From contig NC_065914.1 in NCBI RefSeq assembly GCF_905147045.1, forward strand, positions 1,984,001 through 2,048,000: DNA of 64,000 nucleotides, given 5' to 3'. Below, piece after piece: positions 21,101 through 33,100 of the stretch (the stretch's first letter is position 1; every line of letters starts with the position of its first letter). The stretch comes from Nymphalis io (Eukaryota; Arthropoda; Insecta; Lepidoptera; Nymphalidae). A model generated the notes under the pieces. The model saw only the letters and a list, made by a program, of their open reading frames with translations. It was not told where the DNA came from and made no database searches. Position numbers and translations under genes: made by a program.

Positions 21101-24100
21101 GAAAGTGCGTAAAAACCAGGTGTTTATATTTAATATTAATAAAAAGTGCGTGAGTGTTTTGTAAAGTGATCCAATAACATTTCAGAAATAAACTTTGAAC
21201 TGTTAAAATGACTATTTATAAACTTTAAGGTGTTTTTTTTTTAACGAATTAGTGTAGAATCTAGTAAAATAAATGTATCCTATTAATATTATTTAATCGA
21301 TTAAGTATGTATAATGTAAACAAAGAGTTTCATATTGCAATGTATCAGGTCGTAGCCCCTACCATGGTAACTACTCGTAAGTGAGTTAATATACTTGGTA
21401 TGTATTACTTTTATAAATATGTTGTTATAAGGGAATGGAAGATGATTTAGTTAAATGTTTAGATGAACTTAAATTGATAAGAAAATATTTAATTAAGAAG
21501 GGAAAGTTAGGATATCAAGGTAATGTTATAAAAAATAAGTTAGCGGAAACTGAGAAAATATTTGAGAAAAGTTCGAATATAATCCAATGTATTACTTCTA
21601 AAGAAATAAAGCCTAAGTCTTTTATATTCATTGCTTCAATAAGCGATGAAATAAAGTCATACCACTCACAAATTATCAATTTATGTTCTAAGCCTGCATG
21701 TCATATGAGTAGTAGTGACAGTGACAGCGAAACGTTCGAATCCTGAACTAAAAATGGAGTTCGATTTGAAAACAGCATGTAGTTTAATTCCTGTTATGAA
21801 TAATAACGAAAACAGCATTAAAGGTATCATTGACTCTATAGAAATGTATTCGGATATGTTGTCATCATCGGGTCAAAAATTACTAATTACATTTGTTTTA
21901 AAAAGTAGGCTGACCGAGATAGAGAAATTATTTGCAGATTTAACGATAGCTCAGGCAGACGGCGATGCTGAAAAATACGAAATTTTAAAACCTATTAATG
22001 AGCGATTCGCAATACAACGTTTTTCTGACGGTCTAAGAAATTCAAGACTAAGTACGATTATTGCAGCACGCAAATACAAACACCTAAACGAGGCGATTCA
22101 AGCTGCGAAAGATGAATGGCTGTCAGCTGCATCTTCGTCGCGAGGTGAGGATGTCATGCATTTCTCCACTGGTGGAAGAGGCAAGTCACATTCATCACAA
22201 GAAAGATCATATTTCCCACAAAATAACGCAGGTAAGCCAAATAATTCCAGTTATTTTAATAATCGAAGAAATTTTAATAATTATCCACGCGGCCAAACAT
22301 ATTATCATGGTAGACCTAAATTTCATAAATTGAATCGCGGACGAGATTCGAACGAGAATCCATCGAGTTCGATATCTCGTGGCAGTGGCAATAGAAACAG
22401 AGATTTTATTCAGAAAAACTTGAACAAAATCAATCCGTAAACGCAGATAATAATAGTGAAATGCAGTTTTTTCGTGTTGAAACATAAAATTTTGGCATTA
22501 AATGGCAAAGCCAAATATTTATTATTTTTTATTAACAATAGGAAATATTTTTGGTTAGTAGATACAGGAGCATCATTATCTGTTATAAAGAAACAGGCAT
22601 TACCCAGTAACAGTAAAGTAATTAGAGACGAAACTATCATAAATGGTATTGGAGGTAAAATTCAGTCCATAGGTTACACTGATGTCATCTTATTTCATCG
22701 TGATCAACAGTTTCATGTTGACTTTAATATTAGGCTACATGTTTTCAATAACTTACCTTTAAAGGCTGACGGTATTTTAGGTTTAGATTTTCTGTGTCGC
22801 TACGTATCAAGTATCAACTTTTTATAACAATTCCATTCATTACCTTAAACAAATATGGAATGGAATGTTCCTTACCACTTTATGATTCGTTGAATTATTC
22901 TAATGAAAGTTTACTTATACCTGCGCGTTGTGAATCATTTCATTACTTACTTTAGGATAATGATTCGGAAAATGACTTTGTTATCCACAGTCAGCAATTA
23001 GCTGATAACGTTTTCCTTGCAGGTTGTATCAGTAGGATACGAAATAACAGATTACTTGTTGAAATTTTAAATACCAATGAACATGATGTTACTTTGCCAA
23101 TGTTTCAACCGGAAATATATTCGATTCAAGATTAGGAGTTATGCGACTTTAGGTCAACTGCTAATGACTTAAATAGGGCTAAAGCTTTATTAAACATTTT
23201 AAATTTAAATCACCTCAATACAGAGGAGCGCAAATCCATTCAGGATATATGTGCAAAGTATTCAGATGTTTTCTTTTTGCCAGGCGATAAATTAAATACT
23301 ACCAATATTTATCAACAATCAATAACTTTGAAACCAAATACGAGTCCGGTATATGTTAAGCAGTGTAGATTACCCCATTCTTTAAAAAATGAAGTTAATA
23401 ATCAAGTTACAGAAATGCTTAAGAATGACATTATAGAAGAAGCTAAGAGCGAGTGGTCAAGTCCAATTTTGTTAGTACCGAAAAAAAGTGATAGTGATAA
23501 AAAGTGGAGACTTGTTATCGACTATCGGAAACTTAATGACTGCATTGTGGACGATAAGTTCCCTTTGCCAAATATGAATGAAATTTTACTCTCTCTGTGG
23601 TTCTATCTATTTCTCACACTTAGATCTTAATCAAAGTTACTATCAGGTAGAGTTAGATAAACGAAGTAGGGGGAATACACGGCTTTTACGACAAACACTG
23701 GTCAATACCAAATGAAAAGATTACCAATGGGTCTTAAGACTAGTCCTAGCGCTTTTAACAGAGCCATGTCAGTTGCAATGTCAGGGTTAACATTTGATAA
23801 GTGTTTTGTTTATTTAGATGATTTAGTTGTATTTGGAAGAAATTTGAGCGTACATAATAAAAATTTGATTGACGTTATGGAAAGGCTAAGAAAAGTTAAT
23901 TTAAAATTAAATCCCAAGAAATGTAATTTTTTGAAGAAAGAAATTCTTTATATAGGACATTTAGTTTCAAAAGATGGAGTTTTACCTGACCCTGCAAAAA
24001 TCGAAATCCTACAAAAATATCCCATACCTACTAATACTGACGAAGTTAAAAGGTTCGTAGCGTTTTGTAATTATTATCGAAAATTTATCAAAAATTTTGC

Positions 24101-27100
24101 CGAAATAACATATCCCTTAAATAAATTAACGAGAAAAGTCCAACTTCAGTCCAAACAAATCGTTCATATTCGTCAGAAAGACACCTGGAGTCAATGGTTA
24201 TCTTTTTGGTGTTTTAGTTTTAATAATACTGTTCACACAGAAACGAAATACACACCATTCGAGCTAGTTTTTGGTAGACCAAGTGTAATATCTTGTAGAG
24301 TAAGTCAATATATTGAACCATTATATAACCCAGATAATTATGCTTTAGATCTTAAGTTTAAGTTACAAGTAGCGCAGCAAGATGCTCGTGAAAATTTAAT
24401 TTTAAGCAAACAAAATCGTAAATGTAATTACGATAAATAGACAAATAATGTAACTTATACAAATGGACAACTAATTTTAATTAAAAATGAAACGGCAAAT
24501 AAACTGGACACACATTGGATTGGACCATTTGTAATTTTAGAAGATTTAGGACTAAATGTAAAAATTTAAAAATGTAATAAGCCTTATATTGTCCATAAAA
24601 ATAGAACTAAGCCATTTAAAACCTAAATTCAATTATTATGTACCTATTCCTAAAAAAAAAAATTGTATCAAAACATTTTTTTTTTTCTCAATTCACCCCC
24701 CGATGTGTAGTCTAATAAGTAGTATGTAAGTCAGATGGCGTATAAATATTAAGATCGTTGCACTAATTAGTCATTAATAAATCATCTTCTACCAAATACA
24801 TTCGTTTCAATAACATAAGTCCCCTCAACATTACCCAAGCTATAATTACTGTATATACGTATATATTGCCAATTAAATAGCCTCTCTCGATATATAACTC
24901 CAAACTAAACGCCAATAATTTAAATATATATGTCGAATTATACCTGATATGCAATATAAAGTAAGTGCGGGCTGTGACCGCCGCTGCTCGACGGCTGAGG
25001 GGACGGGGATTTCCCTTGAAGAAAAAAAATGTTTGGTTAAATTTATGACAAGTAGTAACAGCATGTTAATGTCCCACTGCTGGGCTAGGGCTTCATCTCC
25101 TTTCAAAGAGATCTGGTTTATTACGCTGCTCCAACGTTGAATGTATCTGACACAAAAAGGTTTCCTTTGCTGACATTTCTTTCACAGTTAAGAAGACATT
25201 TTTTGCACATAAAAATTCAGTGTAAACAGACGTGACCCGAACTAGGGTTCTGCAAATAATCCAACCTTATGAAGCCTCATCATTCATCATCATCATTTAT
25301 TAACATATATCGTTATGTATGATACACCTACATTCGCTTAATGACATGAATAAAGATAAACAATCCATAGACATACTCCATGCGTTTCGCTAACAGCTCT
25401 GCTGTATTATGCACTAAAAACAGTTCTCGATTAATTTATCTTTATTTATAATACAACACTATTGCACTTAACCACTTGTATACACTTTAAATTTACTTCC
25501 AAAGTTCCCATAACAGCTTCTCTAACATTCAAAATGCTATTTTTTACAAATCCATAATGATTACCACAGACTACTTAGATCTCGACCGATGACGTCACGT
25601 TATTTCAAGGTCAAAGTTGTCTATTTATCTTTCTTTCTATAAGACTATAAGAATTTTGCTAGTTAGTATTATGTCTTACACCTTACCCCCGTGTACTGAA
25701 GACGTAGTCTGGTCCAGCACGTCACAGGACTTCTGCCTTCGCCCGTGACACGAGGTGTGGGAGGACTGTGGCTGTATTAGCATTGAAGACTGGAAATATA
25801 GCATAAATTTCTTATTTATATGTATGATATAGTAGATAATCAACAGTAATAACAAAAATCTACTTTAGTAATACTGGTTGTATGGCTTTGTGCAAGCTCG
25901 TCTGGGTATGTACCACCCACTCAGGTTAAAGTTAGACGAAATGTGTGCTTCGCGTTCGTGGACGCCTTCTCAATTAGTTCAATTATAATTGTACCTGCAG
26001 ATAAGTAAGCTAAATAAATCGTCAACTTTGAAGATTGGTAGTGTTTTACTTTACACTTGCCCATACAACCTTAACATATATAAATATGTTATATCCTTGG
26101 TAAGATAATCACATCAAACGCGTCACAGCGTATTTTACAAAATGTTTAAAGTCCACATTTGGGTAAACGAACACAGTTGACTATCGAAAAGTGCCCCATG
26201 CGTGCGTTCTTGGTATGCGCGTTCTATTCAAATATGAACTTTAAATATAGGGTAGATATTTTAATTTCCTTTACCGCGTGTAACACGTGCTGCAGTGTGA
26301 ACGAATCGTACATATGTTGACCTTGACCTTCTACACTTCGAGAAAGGGATAGCAATATAATAAGAAGTTTCCGAACGGATGAAGGGAGGAGAATCGTGAG
26401 CTCTGACACAACTTGGGAAAGACTTGAGGTCAGAAGGCAAGAGATTGATTGAAAAATGATGTAATAAACATCGTTATATACCCGACGGTGTTCAACGGGG
26501 GGACAGTAGTGGTCGCAATTATCCGGCAACCATTTCGGCAACGAGTGCTTGACGTGACACCGTGACCGGACCTCCTCGCTGACGCATACCAACGCTGTAA
26601 CATACGATAAAACAATTGTTAAAGAACGTTCAAAGAGAAGTGGCGGTGTACTGCAGTGCGGTACCCGTGAGGTAGGCGACGGTGCGCGTGGTGGGCTGGA
26701 ACTTGTCGTGGGCGGGGCGCGCGGCGAGGGCGAGCAGCGCGGACAGCACGCAGCACGTGCGCGACACCGTGCCGCCCGCCGGGTGGCGGAACCCCTTGAT
26801 GAGGTGGCCCACCAGCGCGAAGTGGAAGTTGGAGCAGAAGCTGCGGCAGGATTGAACACGTCGGCGCGGGTTTTTAAATAGAATCAGCGGCATTCGTTGC
26901 TTTATTATTATTTAACAGATAACCCAAACACATTACATGTGTCATAGATTTAATTCACTTAATTTACTAGCACCGAAAAATAATGCTTAATCTATATAAA
27001 TCTCTACAAATAAATAAAATTGAAAAGTCTGTTTGTCCGGGCTAATCTTTGAAACGGCTAAAAATTGCATCCCGGATTGCGAGTGAGCCAGTAAATACAG

Positions 27101-30100
27101 ACACGTGACATATAACATCTTAGTTGCCGAAGTTGGTAGCGCATTGGTAATAGAAGGATCGTTTAAATTTTTTTAAAACGCCATTTTTTATGGGCGAATT
27201 GTGACCACTTACCAACAAGTGGCCTATTTGCCAATTCGTCTACTTATTATATACATATATAAAAAGGAAAGACCGGTAAACGTTGTCCGCCTGTGTAAAT
27301 ACCAATCGTGCAGCGCCCTCTATTGTGCAACGTTCACTCGTATTTTTGCTCGAAACTATGAAAAACACCTTATCAATGAGAATATATGTGGCAACTTTCA
27401 TGGTGATTGACAAAAGGATCTTGGATATATATAATAAAGAAATATTTCATACTCCTTGCGTCTCATATTGGTAAACAGGCTTGAATTTTTATACCGAAGA
27501 TAAAAAATAATGTAATAATAGTAATAATAAATAATCTTTATTCACATAAAAAGTTACAAAGTATAATGAAGTCCCTGATTTCTGAGCTAGGCTCAAAGAC
27601 CTGTATTACATAAATCAGTGTCCTCTCATATTTTAGTGACTTATCGTTCTATGTAAATAAAAAATAAATGATAAATAATTATTTCTTACTGTATACCAAA
27701 TGGGTTCGATAATATATTTAACAATGTACTCACCTCAGTCCGACGGCGTCATCGAGCAGCTTGAAGTACTCTTCGAAGGGCTCCCGTGTTTCCATCAATA
27801 CATCCTCCAATGTCTGTTGAACACAAATGATTAAATGTCATGAATACATCTCTGCGGCTTGCGGCTTCAATTTATATGAGCTAATGCATACGGTTCTACA
27901 ACAGGATCCCAGAAAGCGTACGAAATGCTTCTGTTCTTAATTTAAAAAAAAATTAAACGAACGCTTGTGCACAAAAGTTTATTATACAATTAGTGAATTT
28001 ATGGTTGTGGGAATGAAACGATCGCCTGCTGGCTATTTTTTATACTGAAAGTTCGTAAACAAGACATGATAAAATTACCCGCCGTGTTTCTTTCGGTTCT
28101 TCTCAGGCGTTCTTCTCAGCGTATTTCTTTTTCGAACCGGAAGTAGTTTCTAATTTGACTAACAATAAGTAAGTGTAATCTATGTTGAACAAAGTAATCA
28201 AAAGATTTGATTTTTCTGTGATATTTTCTCTTATGGCCAGTTGGTGATGGTTAATATTTCTTACAGCGCCAATATCTATCAGCGGTGGTGACCACTTACC
28301 AGCCGATGGCCCATTTGTCAGACTGCCAAAATATTTGGAAGAAAAATAATAATAAATGCTTCACGTACTTTATTATCAAAAGCTCCTTGCGAGTCCAGGG
28401 TGTGTAAATTCTGTTCCATCAGGGCGAGACCGGCCGCGTATAGCGTCGGGTCGTCCAACTGTAGAACGGATAACGCCACCCAGAACAACGCTTTGAGGAT
28501 TGGTGATTCCTGTTGGGATAAAATATGACCAATGTATATAGAGAACCGAGATCGCCAGTGGCTGGAACTCGTGAATAGTAACGGGAGATTACGGGTTCAA
28601 GAAAATCATGGCTTCATGAAATTCTGGCAACTCGTGTCCAATAAGCCCTCTCGAGAGGAGGGCCTGTACCCATCAGTGGGACGTTTACTGGCTGTTAATT
28701 ATTTATTAAGTAATTATTAAGTGGTAGGATTGGTCAACATTATGCAAGCTTTATGCAAGTTTGGTTTTGAAAGGAGAGTGCGCCATAATATCTTAGATTC
28801 CAATGTAAATAAATAGTTCATACTTCTTGTAGTAACTATGGGACAGATGACACCACCAAGACGCCCTTAATAGTCCTTTGGGGACATTAACTTTGTTCGA
28901 TTAATATACGTAGTTACGATGTATGTCGGTAGATGGCACTAGTAGTAAAACGCGCTGTATAAAACCTCAGTCAGAATTATAAAATGTTTTGTTATATAAT
29001 TTTATTGTTTTTCAATACAGTTCTTTATTTAAAGTGGTGTTTGATTACTCATAGGCGGTTAATAGGTAACCAAACTTTTTTATATGATCTTGAGCGTATC
29101 CATGAAACCTGACATACTGATGCAAACCATAAGAAACGCACTTATCTAAGTCCATCAACCACGAACTATAACTATACTTTTAAACTTCACTAGATTAACT
29201 ACGAGTCTTTAGTGTGAATTTCCCATTGTGTAATAAAACTATCCACAAATATCTTACTGGGTGTAACAGTGGCTGCAGTCTCGTTAGGCACATGATGATG
29301 GCCTCCAGCAGCGCCAGATCGTTGAACGAGTTCAATGCCATCACGAGTATGCGCAGGAGTTGCTTCATATCGTCATCTGTTACGTTCTTACCTGTAACAT
29401 CGGCAGGAATCAGCAAACTAGCAAAGATATACTTAGTCACTTTACTGATTCTAATTGTGAATACACTTTTTTTTCAGTCAGCAGTAGCTGGTACATGGTT
29501 CACTTTGTGGTGGGGCTTTGTGCAAGCCGGTATGGGTAGATACCCACTCATCACATACACTACCTTCAAACGGCAATACTTTGTTGTGTGTCGGTGTTTA
29601 AAAGCTGAGTGTGCCAGTGATTTAAATACACTAGAGATATAACATCTCCAATCATAAATAATATTAAGTTATAAGATAAAATAAAATAGTTCGCAAAACT
29701 ATAATGGATAACATAGAATATTCGAGTTTTCGACCAATATAGTGTTAATGCAAGGTCGAATATCTTTTTGCTCCCCCTGTGTATAGATCATAGATTAGTT
29801 TTCTATACTTACTGATACATCCGAACACGATCAACGCACGCGGCTGATACGCCGGGTTGATGCTAAATATATATTTGTTCGCTAAAAATGTCCTGCAAGC
29901 AAAAGTGTTCATCAAAATCTTGACCGTTTCATACCTACGCGCAATTTTTCAAAAAAAGAAACATGACAATGCGTTTTTACATGTAGTTTCTACTATATTT
30001 AAGTAAGCTCGTAATCACGGCTATTGTAATTGCGTGGAACGGAACGACCGGTAGATTTGTAACATATAAACCGATGGTTATTAAAATTATTGATAATTAA

Positions 30101-33100
30101 AGAGAGTCGATGAATTATTATGGCACAAAATAAATAAAAACATATAATAGTTTCGTTTTTTTCATAAATATATTTTGCTTATTATTATTATAATAATATA
30201 TGGCAGCGAATTATAGAGTATACGCGCCACGCGTGGGTGCATGTAGAAAGCGATGGCAAAGATATGACGGCATCGTGCCGGTAGCCGTCACGGCTTACTG
30301 CCGAAACACTATTAGATATTACATTAAGAAGGAATGATCGCAGTACAATAATGAATTTTAAATTAAATCATAAAGTTGTTGAAGAGAAAGGCGTGGTTGG
30401 CGTGGTTGGTCGATACTTGCCTTTCACGCTAAGGTTGTGGGTTCGATTCCCACCCAGGAAAGATATTTGTGTGCATGAACATGTCTGTTTGTCCTGAGTA
30501 TGGGTGTAATTATCTATATAAGAATGTATTTACAAAAGAAAAGTATATATGTAGTATATCAGTTGTCTGGTTACCATAGTACGAGAGCTCTGCTTAGTTT
30601 GGAATCAGATGGCCGTGTGTGAATAATGTCATGTTAACTTAGATATATACATATTCCACTCACCACGTGTTCAACCAGTCACAGTTCGGTATATCCTTCA
30701 TACACGTCTCCATGATCTCGAGTAACGCGTCTGTGATGACCTCCAACGACTGTAGTGGAAGACGTTCGCGGTCAGACTGCGAGCCGCCCGGCTGAGCCAC
30801 TGTGAGGGCACCCACTAGACCCCCGGATGCTGAAGGCGCTCCGCAACTCAATTCCGAGCAAGTGTACGAATGCTCTGAGTACCTGATTTGTTTAAATGAA
30901 ATATTAATTATACGATTAACAATTGCTATATTGCTTATGATTGTACGATTGGTGGTATTGGTGGTATTTGAGGCGTTACTTATATTACTCGTTACTCGTC
31001 CTTAAGGATCAGAAGGCTACGAATATCGGATACTAGAGTAACTGTATGAACACAAGTAATAAAAAAAATGGAAATGAAAATTAAAAACAATTTTAGTACC
31101 ATTAGCAAAACAATTTTTTTTTTTAATATCGTAACTTAATTTATTGATTTAAATTTATTTAACACGAATTATCTTAATAAATGATAATGTTCGTTTCTGT
31201 AATGTATGGGGTAGTTTTAGAATATTACTTTTATAACTGTGGGTAATTGTAAACCCATATATGGTGGTCTCTCGCTATTAAACGCTCAACCGAATGGACG
31301 TCTTTTATTGCGCTCAGTAATTATCCTCAAATAATTAATAATAATATTATATATTATTCACATATTCAACAGTGGCGACGAGTAGTAAAGAAACTACGTG
31401 TGTGACGCATCGTTTTATTACTATGTCGGTGGGAAAACTGGAACAATTCGACCTTGGCAAGGACGATTGGAATTTGTATGTGGATCGGTTGGAACAGTAT
31501 TTTATTGTTAACGATGTGAAACCGGCGATACGAGTAGCGACACTGATAACGGTGATCGGAAGTGACGCGTACGAACTGATGGTGAATTTATGTACACCAG
31601 TCAAACCATCTGCGAAAAGCTATGAAGAGCTGGTGGATGTTATGCGACGTCATCTTCAACCTAAACCGAGTGTATTGGCGGAACGGTTCAAATTCAGACA
31701 AAGAGTGCAACGTCATAATGAGTCCGTGGCGGAATATGCGGCGGCATTAAAGAAATTGACGAAACATTGCGGTTTTTGTTCGGAAACATTATTGGATTAT
31801 TTGAGGGATCAATTTGTATGTGGTATTAACAGTGACTGTATCCGTCAAAGAATGTTTGCGGAGGATAATATAACGTTCGATTCGGCGTTTAAACTCGCGG
31901 TGACAATGGAAGCTGCAGAGGCGGATGCAGCCTTGGTAGAAGGTCGTACCAGGAGATTTGTACCAGGAGACGGCGTATCAGAGGCGGAGGAATCTATAAA
32001 CCAGATTACGTCCAGGAAAAGAAGCACAGGGAAACATCTACAAAAATATATGAACGTAGGAACGCGAGAACCGGTTTTAAGCAGTGGTACAAGCCTCACA
32101 AGCGGAGCGATAATTAGCAGGCGGAGCGATAATAATATGAATGACTTCACACGACAAAAGAAGGGAACGACTTTTAAACAAGTGTGTGACGTTTGTGGTG
32201 CAAATCATCAAGTAAATCGGTGTAAATTTAGACTTTATATATGTCGAGTTTGCAACGAACAAGGTCATTTAAAAAAGGTTTGTCCAGTACTACAAAGTCA
32301 GGTGTCATTAAACATCGTAAAAAAATGATAGTTCCGTATGCACAGAAAACGAAGGCTCGGGCAGTGAGGAGGTAAACAATTTTTCTATAAGTAGTTATTT
32401 TAAAAAATTTGCACCATACACAATTAGTATCAATATTGATAACTGTGTTCTTTGTATGGAAATAGACACGGGCAGTGCGATATCATGCATTAGTTATAAT
32501 TGCTATAAGAAATATCTGTCACATAATTTAATTCGAAAGTGTGATTTAAATTTACGCTATTATACTGGAGAAATTGTAAAACCCGTTGGTAAAATAAGTC
32601 CTATAGTTAGTTACAAAAATAAAAGAAAATCGTTGGATTTATTTATTATAAAAGATGCAAAAACGAATCTGTTAGGCAGGCATTGGATTAGCGAGTTACA
32701 GATCGAGATTCCTATTATGAATTGTAATAGTATTGATTTTAATTCCAAGCTGTTTAATTTTAATGAATTCAGTTCCAGATATTGTGAAGTGTTTTCGGAC
32801 GGGCTGGGACGATTCAATGGTGGAACGGTTGGTTTTCGGCTGCGACCCGACGCGAAGCCGGTGTTCATGCGCGCACGACCGCTCGCTTACGCACTTCGCG
32901 AGCCTGTGGAGCGGGCGCTGGATCAGCTGGTACGGGATGGAGTGATCACGCCGGTTACTACATCTGACTGGGCTACACCGATCGTACCGGTAATGAAAAA
33001 GGACGGCACAATACGCGTATGTGGTGATTTTAAATTAACATTAAATAAGTGCTTGGAGGTGGATCGTTTTCCTTTACCGAGAGTCGAGGATCTGTTAGTT

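Larger units (their letters stand above)
20512..24827 (+). mobile_element. LTR-A copy 2, Gypsy-class retrotransposon (internally deleted)
   Basis: In the Nf1 intron between exons 39 and 40, antisense to the gene. Order: 5' LTR 20512-20633, primer-binding sequence TGGCGACC, an 88-codon membrane-segment ORF, a 103-codon ORF overlapping gag, gag, protease (DTGA), RT (YLDD), an integrase C-terminal remnant, 3' LTR 24706-24827. RNase H and the integrase core are missing and RT has frameshifts, so it is not autonomous. The flanks show no clear target duplication. Confidence 0.93.

Noticed and set aside
26224..26859. 211-codon minus-strand ORF
   Set aside because: It runs through Nf1 exons 36 and 37 and the intron between them in the wrong frame; correct frames give clear neurofibromin sequence.
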